Below are positions 47,526-58,300 of a DNA stretch of 64,000 bases, in pieces. The translations under genes were made by a program, and so were the position numbers. Source of the stretch: Blastomussa wellsi (lineage: Eukaryota; Cnidaria; Anthozoa; Scleractinia; Plerogyridae); NCBI GenBank assembly GCA_947652115.1, contig OX393565.1, positions 5,892,381 through 5,956,380 on the forward strand, in the 5' to 3' direction. The stretch's first letter is position 1. Each line of letters begins with the position of its first letter. The notes beneath the pieces were generated by a model that worked only from the letters and a program-made list of their open reading frames with translations, did no database searches and was not told the DNA's origin.

Positions 47526-47531
47526 TTTATT
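47526..47531 (-). terminator. Poly(A) signal of the selenoprotein W gene
   Basis: AATAAA on the minus strand, about 240 bases 3' of the SECIS candidate in transcript direction. No other AATAAA was seen between the SECIS candidate and this site. Confidence 0.6.
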
Positions 47532-47759
47532 ATTATTACAGAACATTCTCTAGTACAATTTTTCTCTAGTACACAGCAAGATGAATATCATGCTAATGGT
47601 AATAATATTATCAAGACAGTAGCTACAGATCAAAAGCTTCTTTGAAGCTAGAAATTCTCAGTCTACAAAAAAAAGAAAATATCTTATCACACAAAACATA
47701 CAAAACACAAAGAGGGTTAATATGCACAGTGGGTTCTCCACAGAGTTGCCAAATGAAAT

Positions 47760-47830
47760 CACTGTTAATTCATCGAGAAGACAACCAAACACTGCGTTTT
47801 TAAGCTGCTCCTGTCATCCAAGATCATCCA
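47760..47830 (-). promoter_or_regulatory. SECIS element candidate, form II
   Basis: On the minus strand, core 47817-47772. The non-Watson-Crick quartet is UGAC opposite CGAU. Helix II is AGGAGCAGCU against GGUUGUCUUCU, 10 bp including G-U pairs with one bulged U. Next comes an unpaired UAA, then a mini-stem AAAC/GUUU with loop GCAGU. The AA lies 11-12 nt after the quartet, the required spacing. An outer stem CCAGAU/AUUUGG flanks it. It lies about 1.5 kb 3' of the selenoprotein W stop codon. A CCAG|ATGG acceptor just upstream could mark a 3' UTR intron. Folding was done by eye. Confidence 0.75.
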
Positions 47831-47884
47831 TCTGGAACAAACATCTGGTTCAAACTGAAATCAAACCACAGCATTAATCATTTT

Positions 47885-48010
47885 AACTGTTAAGTAGAGG
47901 GTGATGGGGGCAGGGAGGAGGGGAACCAGGGGGAAGGGGAAAAGGGGCAGGGAACCCAGGAGAATAGTGGGCAGCAGTGGCAGGTGAACAGATGGTGTGA
48001 AGCAGGATCC
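47885..48010. repeat. G-rich low-complexity stretch
   Basis: GGGGGCAGGGAGGAGGGGAA and similar units. No other structure was seen. It lies in the inferred 3' UTR or last intron of selenoprotein W. Confidence 0.6.
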
Positions 48011-48539
48011 ACAGGCTGGGGGGAATCCTTAATAACTCTAACCTCCTGCTAACTCCTACACCCCGCTCATTTTCTCACTCGTAACATTAACCTTGATAAC
48101 TCCAGGTAACTCGAACCTCTATTACTACGTCTTTAACGAGAGTTGGATTCGCCTGTAGAGAATTCGGGCTCGTAGTCTAATTGTTAAATAGAAGATAGAA
48201 ACCTTTGAAAAGTATACAGCTAAAGGTTCAAGCTTTAAGGCAAGACTGAAGGTAGAAGTAGAGGGTTGCTGCACATGGTGAATACTAATATGGTATAACA
48301 TGATGACAAACATGATTTGTAGGTTCTCTTTTCCTCTCCTTGGGCAACACATGTGGAAACACAATGAATCCAGAAAAGAGATTGTTTTTACTTTAGCTTT
48401 TTTTAAAGACAGATGTTTTTGTAAATCTGCCTACTGCACTTCAGATTGTCGTGGATAAACCTTGTGGCTCAATTTCATGACTTTATTGTTCACTTTCAAA
48501 TCTCCAACTTGTAAGGATATATTTTGAACTCCAAAAGTA

Positions 48540-48690
48540 ATTTGGCTTGATAGCTCGGTTGGTCACTACACTGGTAGTGCACAGATCATAGGTTCAAGTC
48601 CCTGAATTTGTCAGGCCTTTTTTCAACAGCTTACGTTGAGTACACAACCATGATGATCTCTCATTTGTTGAAACAAAGTCCTATTGTTGT
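48540..48690 (+). mobile_element. Degenerate tRNA-headed SINE
   Basis: A GATAGCTCGGTTGGTCACTA A box and ATAGGTTCAAGTCCC B box surround a CTGGTAG loop. The downstream CTGAATTTGTCAGGCC resembles the tail of the 41308 SINE. Confidence 0.65.
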
Positions 48691-49301
48691 CATCTCGACT
48701 TTACCATCATTGATGGAGGGTCAAGTCCAAATCCAAGGCCACCTTCAAAATCCTTCAAAAGGATGTCAGTTAATTCAATCGCTAACTTCCACTTAAATCT
48801 GTTGCTATTGCACTTGGTTTATCTTGTCTCTGGGTTTTATCAATTTGTAACTACACGTACATTATCACAAGATTTTCTCGCCCAATGAGAGCATGCAAAT
48901 GAAAAGCCATATGCAAACAGATCAGATGCTTTTAAAGAAATTCTGAGTAAACAAGCAGGAGTGGGGCAAGCTTTTGGCTGCCTTTTTGTGGACAGGTTAA
49001 ACCAGGGTTTAATTCCTCGCCAACACAGGCTAGTCAACATGTATACCAAACCTTGGCACACAAAACCATTTTAATTGCACACAACTGCCATGTAATGATC
49101 CAACTGTGCCAGTTTTGTAACTGCATGTATACAACAAGCAACATTACTGAAACATCAATTAATTCAAAATAATTAGTCCCAAGCTAAGCACCAAATTCCC
49201 TCGATCGAATGTTCTAGAAACCTACGTATTTCCGATCACGAGTAGTAACAAACATATATTACCCCTACTCTACACATTTCCCTTGAACACACTGTGGACA
49301 C

Positions 49302-52300
49302 TCAGGCCTTGTCTTGAACGGCAGCTTCAATTGCATTCATGATCTTAACCAGCTTTTGACGACTGTCCACATATCCATCACCATTCTGGGAAAACAAATT
49401 ACATAATGCTGTGTAACAATATTTTGAACTATAGGGGGGTACTTACATTATACATGACTGGTTTGGTCCAACGTATTTTTTTGGCTTGAAAATTTACACG
49501 CTCCGTATTTTTTTGGGTCTTAAAAAAGGGGAATATTTTTTGGTTCACATCTCCGAGCAAAATTTGTATTTTGTTGGGAAAGAAATTTTGATGCCAGGAA
49601 TTTCTTGGGTATAAACTTTCAGGCCTTTGTATTTTTTGGAGTTTGCAATATGAAGCTCTGTTGGAACGCCCCCCCCCCCCCCCGTCATGTATAATGCGAG
49701 TAACCACCCTGTCCTTTCAGCACTTTGGCTGGGTTATAATTATTATACTGGACTGACACATAAAAATTGCAACGCTTCAGTTCTTCTGCATTTGGGGGGT
49801 TTTCTTTGCATGAATTGTTTTTGTTTTTGTTTTTTCACTCCTCACTTTTCTTATAGTTTGCCCTTAATTACCCATTGGTTCATGCTTTAGCATAAACCGT
49901 CAAATTATGGTGCATGCAGGAAATTTGGAGAGCATGAAAGAAGGATGGGAGTCTCTTGAGGAGCAAATCTAGCTTCTTGAGTGCTCTCAACTTGATAATG
50001 CACAGCTAAAAGCCTCAACCAATTGTTTGTTGTTGTTGTTATTGCTTTTATAAGAAGCATATGGAAATCACCTAAATTGTATGTGAGAAAAAATTTTCAA
50101 GGGGAGTGATTTGCTCATGCTTTCAGCAGGGATCCATATTCACGACATTCACATTCCATATTCCAGTCAACCGTGACAACTAAAAAATTGCGTGGACAAC
50201 CAAGGCAGTTCAAAAGTCATTCATGTTAAATTTTCATAATCCATATGGGCAAAGCTATTGCCCAGAGAAATGCATTTGTACATAGAGAGGTCTGCTGTTT
50301 CCTTCATCTTGAAATCATCAAAATTTATAAAACTTTGCAATCATTACGTAATATATATCAAATACTGAGAAGAGAGTTGAAAATACGACGCGCAGCGGAG
50401 TATTTTTGACGAACTTTGAGGTGTTTGGAAATGTGATGAGACACTGTCTCGAGTGTGTGATATATCTTCTCAATCGAAGCTTAAACTACGGAGGAAACGA
50501 AAAAATAAAATCGTAAAAATCTATGCTAATTAAGATCACATTTCCAAACCTCCTTCACGGCTCTGATTTCCTTTGTTTTAACATGATGAATTATTAATAA
50601 GTTTGAGAATGTTCTTTCATTTACAACTGCAAAACTGATCATGTCACAAAAAATTAAATATTCCATCAATTTTCATGTTGATTTGTTGACATTCTTCCCT
50701 GTTCAACAGGAAGTAGAATTTTGCAAGGGCAAGTATGTCATCATCTGGCATACTTGCCCGGCTGACGGCTTGAAGCGAAAACCAATAATCTGTAAATGGA
50801 TCTCTGTATTAGCATGCACTATTGGATTTTGTGTACTATTACGTTATTCTGTTTATTTTTTAATAAACATTATATTGCTCTGCAAGCAATGTTGCTTGGT
50901 TTTTAAGGCTTCCAGACAATGGCAAAGATTTGACTTTGTTGTTTAATTCCAGTCAGTCTAACAATGTAACACAAATATGCGGTGACAAGAAAGTCTAATT
51001 TTCAAACTTTAATTGTACCTTTTTTGAATGCACAAGCTTCCCATCCACTTCAACCTCCAAATAACCTGTAATATTTGGTGTCCCGTATCCTTCCTGCAGT
51101 GCAAAGTAAACAATTTCCATTTTTTTAAACTCATCACCAATAGACGAGTGTGGGAAGGTGCTTGAAATTCCTGTGGGAGCCGCTTCGAGCGCAAACAGTA
51201 ACCATGACAACCCTGTGTCGTGACAACCACCAGGTAGGAGGGATGGAGGAAAAAGCAATCAATGTCCCAGCTAGTGAAAGGTAATGCAAGCAAATGGCTT
51301 GACTTCAAAAGAGACCGGTAAAAATACTGAGCCCCTGCAAAGCCTTGGGGTGCTCCAGATTCATGCATGAGACTGCTGGCCAGCATTGTCTCGCGTTTAA
51401 CCTTGCCTAAATTGCATTTACCCACATTAATAACAACTGGAGTAGGGCAGTCTTTAATTTTCTAGCCTGCGTGCAGCCGTCTATTATTCCCAGCCTATAA
51501 TTTTCCAGTCTGCACCGATGATGTTTGATATCGTAGAAATACCTAAAACCGATAGGTCTTACTGAAAAAGCTGTGGAAAGGGGTGACTGCCAGATCGTTT
51601 TTGGATCAGCCGAGTCCTTTTTGTCCTCAGATCGATGGAGGAAGATGCTGTCAACAGTTCGAGCAGAATCTATGAAGAGCGATGGATGGATTTGTAGTCC
51701 TTTTACACAATGCTTAACCACTAGCTTATACTGTCGATGTGAAAATATTTGGACATGAACCTTACGCGTACATTGGAACATTTCAACCTATGTTTAAAAA
51801 TATAACAAGATGAGATTTCTGTTTGATACTTTTGGTATTTGTGGTTGGTTTTAGACCGTAGCCCATGGTGATCCTTTTTGGCAATTCCACACTTTTCCTC
51901 CCCGACTCGTACCTAGTAACAATTGCTTGAAATATTAAAAGAACAATTTAGCTATCACCTTGTTTGAATTGATAACCGAACAAAGGCTTTTTGCGGCCTT
52001 CACTCTTCCTTGATCTGCTGCATGGCGAAGAGATTTTGTTGACGCGACAACACTGGGTGAGAAGGCACGCCACGCTTTTCTATTATTCGTTTCAAACTTT
52101 TCCTTCGACTGGCGATGAATAGTTTTTGTATCTTCTTGGAGCTTTTCAAAGTGCTTTGACTTTTCGATGGCAACATCGAAATAAGAGCAAGAACAAGTTG
52201 CTGGTATTAGCGCGTGTGTACATTTAGGCTTGCTTTCCGAGTCTTAATTCACATCCGGTGACATCTGAGAATGCATTAATTATTATTTTTTTAAGTACAT

Positions 52301-55300
52301 CACAGACATGGATGGCCGCTCACGCGTCCAGCTGTTCTACTTGGGGAGGACTCGAGAGAGCGGCGGAAATCGAGCTTAGTATTGAGCTACATGTAGGCAT
52401 TTAATTAGCCTACTTATTCAGAGTAACAGAGATGTTATTTTGTGCCTTCAACAGATGTTATTCAGGGGTTTCATTAAGTTTTTGTGCAGGAGGTCAGTAG
52501 GGTTTTTCAGACGGGCATTTTTAGTTATTCTTATAAAAGAAAGTAAGTAGAGAAAACAAAAACAGCTGGGCAAAGTCATGGCTAAAAAAGTCAATTTGCC
52601 TGTTGCCCAGCCATTAATGAACCCCCTGGTTACTATGCCCCCAAGTTACACAGTCATCTCAAAAATGCTTCTTTGCAATCTTTCACTGATAACCCATAAT
52701 GCCCCCTACGTTGTGAACGGGTCTATATTAAACAAAATATTTGCTAAAAAGGTAAGTTTGCATTGAGCCAAGACACAGTCGAGGGTTTGCATAACTTTTG
52801 AGAATTCTCCCAAACCCCCAAGTGCTTAGATGAGGCTATGTAAACATGGAAAAAGTCCTCTATTGTTTTTATAAAATATTTCTGAATAATATGCACAAAA
52901 CTAAAACGTCACAACCATCTCTGCATACTCTCATCTAAACACACCTATCAACCAATGAGAGCACACATAGTATCTCAGTTATTTTATACGCATGTAGACC
53001 CGTACTAGACCTTATCCAGTTTTGTAACATATACCCATACCAGGTATCAACACTTGTCTTATAGTACAGAATAATAATTTTTTAACTTCTCAAAGATGTG
53101 TAATGAAGATGGTACAAACCACATCCACTTCTGTGTCATCAAACCTTTTCAGAATCTCATCTCTGAGCTTCTTATACTGAAAAGTAAACAATAATAGGAA
53201 GGAATAATAAAACAAGGATTGGCAGCTTCTATTCTCCTTGGTGACTCACTTATCCGAAAGTTCAGTGCTAGTATTACAGTTATTATTACTCTGTCTTGAT
53301 TCAACAGAACTCGGTTAGATAAATTTGACATGACACTAGTTCTGAAGGGATATTTTCGTAAGGACTGTGTCAATGGACACTATTCTTAACTCAAATCAAC
53401 GCAAATTACTCTAACCTACGTCTTTTTGGAGCAAGAAGATTGTAGTTTGGGCATAATAACAAAATCACGAAGTCTACTAATTCAATTAAATTATTATTTA
53501 CAATGGCATCACAGACTTAAAAATTTCCAGCGCAAGAGTTGACCCGGCAAGCCATGCATGGTCTCAAATGAACTGAGGAATAGTGTGTAACATCAAGGAT
53601 TCACTTGATTTTTAGGCAGCTCCGGATTAAAGCTGAGAAATGTACTTTGATTAGTGACCCGCACATGGTTCATGTCGGTCAGCGACCAGAAACTTACGCC
53701 TCCGAACTGAACGAATCACCGTTAAGATCAGCAGAAAACCGATCTGGCACTTCTACCTAGCGGCAAAATCTCCATAAAAAACCATGAACATGCATCAATC
53801 GTACTCACATTAAATAGGGCTCTGTACTTCCACGCTATTCCTCGGTTTTCCCACACAGCTAGCCATTTTCTAGGAAATTAAATGCAATCGCCCGGATGTA
53901 ACGAAAGTTTTTTGCGCGGGACACAATACTGCGAAAATTTTGCCACAGCACAGTTCCAGCCACATATCGGCATGGCCGCCTTCAAATCACCCGTCAAGTC
54001 CGGTAGTGAGTCCTATTTGGTGTGGCGAAGGACTTTTTGCCGTCTAAAGCAAGCACCTCATTATCCCGCCTCGCACAAACCGTAACCGTTAGAGCTTAGA
54101 ACCCATTTAAAACCTGTTAACCCGTTAGAACCCATTTTCTGTCAACCTTGTGATGTCATCAGTCATCTAATTTGCATAATACAAAAACTTGAATATCTCT
54201 GGAACAAGAGAAGATATTGCAGAAAGGAAAATGCCATTCTTCATCATTTTGAAATGCTTTTCAAATAACGTTAACTTGGTTTTCATTTCATAGGCACTTT
54301 AAGGAAAGATAATAGCCAACGCTTAGATTGCAAATCGTTGGACTTCCACCTTCATTGGACTTAATGATGTCCTCTGGCAAACTTCCTTTAGACGGCAGGA
54401 TTGGTAAACCTACAGATCAGTTACCATGCGGTGTCAAAAATTCAAATCGATGTACTCATCGAGCTGGGGCCTGGATAAAAATGGCCAAAAATAAAGGGTG
54501 GTGTGGGGGAGGGGGGCAATAGTAAAAAGTACCAGACATCACAAATTTGGCATGGGAACATTATGAAGGGTAAAATTTCATGCAAAGAATGGCCAATAGT
54601 CACCAACGGTTTCTTCGCAAAACAAACAAAATAGATCGAAATCTCATACATTTCCTCTATTGCCTCAAACCACTTTTTTGCTAAATCAAGACAGATTATT
54701 AATATTATTATTATCATTATTATTACTTTAATTATTAATATTGCTATTATTATTATGGATTTTCTTTTCGCTCCATTTTTGACCCGAGTTTTAGGCATAA
54801 TTAACATGCCTAACAAGTCTTCATCGTTACAATGTGAGAACGGCGTAATTAATTCTTTGACCTGGTTTTCATAAATCCAGTTATATATACATGTAATAAT
54901 TCAGAAAATGTGCGATTTTTCCACAAGTTTACTGGCATAACAAACCATTGCTGATTTACCAATCATAGCACATGCATTGATTTGGTCATCATATAAAGCT
55001 TGATAAAGTACGGGCATGATATAAGCCAAAGGCTTTGTGGAGCTATAGCTATTAGTAAACTCAAACTGACTGATCATAGCATCTGCAATTCTGTGAGCAT
55101 TTTTAAAAAACTCTTACAAAGTATGCTGTTGAAATTGATCAGTGAGAGTGCTTGTTAGATTGGCACTTTTACACATACTTTTATAATACACAAACAAGAA
55201 TACCATACCTTGGACTCGTACCCTCATGCACCACTGCAAAGGAAAGACACTGCCATTTACAGTATCCATATAAAAGAAAGTACATGTACATATAATACAT

Positions 55301-58300
55301 TGCTCCATGGTAGACGGTTTATCAACAGACGGCGAGAAATTAGCAACAGGCTTTGTTCAAATTGCCAAGCTGGGAATTGTGCTTAAAAATTCAAATTTGC
55401 TCTGAGTTTATACGGCTTACGTTTTTTTTAATTTTGAAGTGCGGTTCCCAGTTTGGCAATCTGAACTAAGCCTGTCGATAATTTCTCGCAGTGTGTTGAT
55501 AAACAGTAGACAATGGAGCAGTTATTTTCTGTTTCTTTGAAACAGAGCTGGTATTACTTTGTTTTAAGCGACAATGAAAATGAAAACTGGAACTTGGCAA
55601 CTTGCTTGGTTAAATCAAATTGTCAATCAATATTGTAACATATACACTGCATCATTGCAGAGTTCCCATCAAAAGAAAATCTGGTTTGACTGTAACATCA
55701 ACTTGATTCAACAGCCAAGGTTTTCTTTGAGGGAGGGGGGGGGGGCAATTTTTCTGAGCAAGAATTTTTTTCACTTTCGGGCTGAGCAAGATTTTTTTGG
55801 GCCTGTGAGCTTGAGAAAAATATTTTAACATCATCGCAGGACCTGGACATGGCTCCCTTTGCATGTCAACTGAGACAGTAATGCACCAGTCAAAGTAAAC
55901 CCCAACCCCCCCCCCCCCAACCCGGGCAAAAGGTGGGGATTGGTCTTCAATAGCATGCAAAAAGTGACTAATGCCCCACCATGTGGAGAAATATTTTGTA
56001 GGAAATGTCCCACCTCCCTGGGGCAACTGAAGATGTTCCTGATGGATTTGTCCGGGAATGAAATTTTAACATTTTAGGACAATTTTAGTCATAACATTCC
56101 ATGTTATGGTTATTTCAAAAACATTCAGAAAGGTTGTCTTTTGCTAGAAACCAATAACTTATGATCACAGACATTGCAGAAAAACGACCCAGCAGTCACA
56201 GCGTCTTCAGATAGGCCAATACAGTCAGCATGGTACCATACAATTGGTGGTTTTCACTGTCACACAATCAAAAACTAAATTCGAAAAACAACTCAACTAC
56301 AGAAGCTAGGCCCAATTGATACTAGAGACGGATCATCCATCAAGACAGATTATCCGTCTAGTATCGAGTCTAGTATAAATACATGACGAACTTTGGACGA
56401 ACTATCGGTAAGAAGACCTATTGCGATACGCTGTCTTGACGGATGATACGAACGTTTGTCCGTATTTATACACAGACGAATTATCGGATCCCAGACGGAT
56501 GATCCGTCTCTAGTATAAATCGGGCCAATTTCATGTAGTGCAGATGATAAATAAATAAACAATTTCGTTAAGTCTCAGGACTATGCAGTGTGACGTTCAC
56601 GAGTTATTTGTTGAAACGATCTATGCAAATTTACAAATCTCAGAATGGAGACGCCATACTTGTGTACCTAATTCCAGGAGGCAGAGATATGGCCGCTGTG
56701 AAACCATCTGGAATTCAGTTGTGCTATAATAGCAACTATGTTTGGCTCTTGAGCTATTATGCTATATATATAAATACATATAAAACATATATATAAAACA
56801 CCACTTATTGTATCTGAAATGTTCAAACTACTGAAAATCAAAAGGACAGGCTTTTTCTAAACAAAACAGTTTTGTCAAGGCACTCAGCATGATGTCACAT
56901 ATGGCCAGCAAACAATTCAAATATTCAAGATGCGCTCTTTTCAAAACGGAGGGCACTATATATGGAGCCAAAAATTTGCGAAAAGATATGTTTTTAGTTC
57001 AACTTGCACCTAGTGGCAACAAAAATTTAATAGGTCTAGCGAATTTAGATTTCAGAATTTTATGACGTCAATAATTGAGCATTTCTCCCCATCACAGCAT
57101 AGCTATTTGTTGGGCTCTATAGGAGTGGAAACATTTATAAGAAAATTAAAAAGCTGTTATCTTTAATAATCTAAAAGTAGAACAAACAATAAACACAGGA
57201 TTCACAAAGAAACTAGGGAAAACAATTTCGTGACTTTTCCGTGATAATAAAATAAAACGGATTCCACTTGCGTCCGCCATCTTGAGTGATCGAATGTGCC
57301 GAAATGTATCCAGGCATCCGTGCAGGAACGATGGCCGCTATCTTGGATTAGAACGAATCCGCTAAAAAGGACAGGCTTTTTCTAAACAAAACAGTTTTGT
57401 CAAGGCACTCAGCATGATGTCACATATGGCCAGCAAACAATTCAAATATTCAAGATGCGCTCTTTTCAAAACGGAGGGCACTATATATGGAGCCAAAAAT
57501 TTGCGAAAAGATATGTTTTTAGTTCAACTTGCACCTAGTGGCAACAAAAATTTAGTAGGTCTTGCGAATTTAGATTTCAGAATTTTATGACGTCAATAAT
57601 TGCGCATTTCTCCCCATCACAGCATAGCTATTTGTTGGGCTCTATAGGAGTGGAAACATTTATAAGAAAATTAAAAAGCTGTTATCTTTAATAATCTAAA
57701 AGTAGAACAAACAATGGCAAGATTTCCGCACAGCCCCATACATTTATTATGCATGCAGTTCTTTGTTTATTGAAAACAATAGCCGGAACAATAGAGACCC
57801 TTTGGGGCTTACGCTCTTTGTTTGAGTCATTTCTTTGTTCGACTAACTTTTCATTTTTTTTTCTAAGTCCAAAATAGTTTTAAACTTAGAAAAAGTTAAC
57901 GAAATTTGTCTTGAATCGCGTGAAAAATAGGTTAAATAAATTTAGACTTAGAAAATTTTTAAAATTTAGCTTCTAAAATACGGAAAATCAAAAGGAAATG
58001 TTAAATTTTGGGGCGATTTCACGATGTTTTAAAATTAAATACGCATGTAGAAATGGTTTAAAATAGTGATTTAGGCCTTGGGGTTAGCTTTCAAATGTTG
58101 TTTGGGTCATCGAGTATTTTATTTAATGATACAAAATAAAGAATAAATGTTTTGCTTACCTTTCTCGTTGTATTTTGTCGTTGTTTTCCGTTGTCTTGAT
58201 TACGTGAGTAGAGAAGACAGGTCTAATTCCTGTACGTATTCGTAGTCGGAGCTCTCAGCGAAATGAATCCATCCACCATCAATCAATCAATCAATCAATC

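Noticed and set aside
48440..48480. Second SECIS-like AUGA site on the minus strand
   Set aside because: Spacing to AA fits, but helix II pairs over only about four bases; the 47772-47817 candidate is far better.
50641..50946. 101-codon plus-strand frame
   Set aside because: It lies within a SELENOW intron, includes the 11-bp hairpin, and is hydrophobic by AT-rich composition; no motif.
51009..51425. 138-codon minus-strand frame overlapping a SELENOW exon
   Set aside because: It is a frame-shifted reading of the EGYGTP exon and its flanking introns.
53813..53873. Possible SELENOW exon with a GTGAGT donor reading ENRGIAWKYRALFN
   Set aside because: It has no start codon in phase, no Cys-X-X-U motif, and adds residues not in the family. 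The micro-exons at 55209 and 60166 give a perfect join instead.
54442..54816. 124-codon Ile-rich minus-strand frame
   Set aside because: It is mostly the ATT/TTA simple sequence; no homology pattern.
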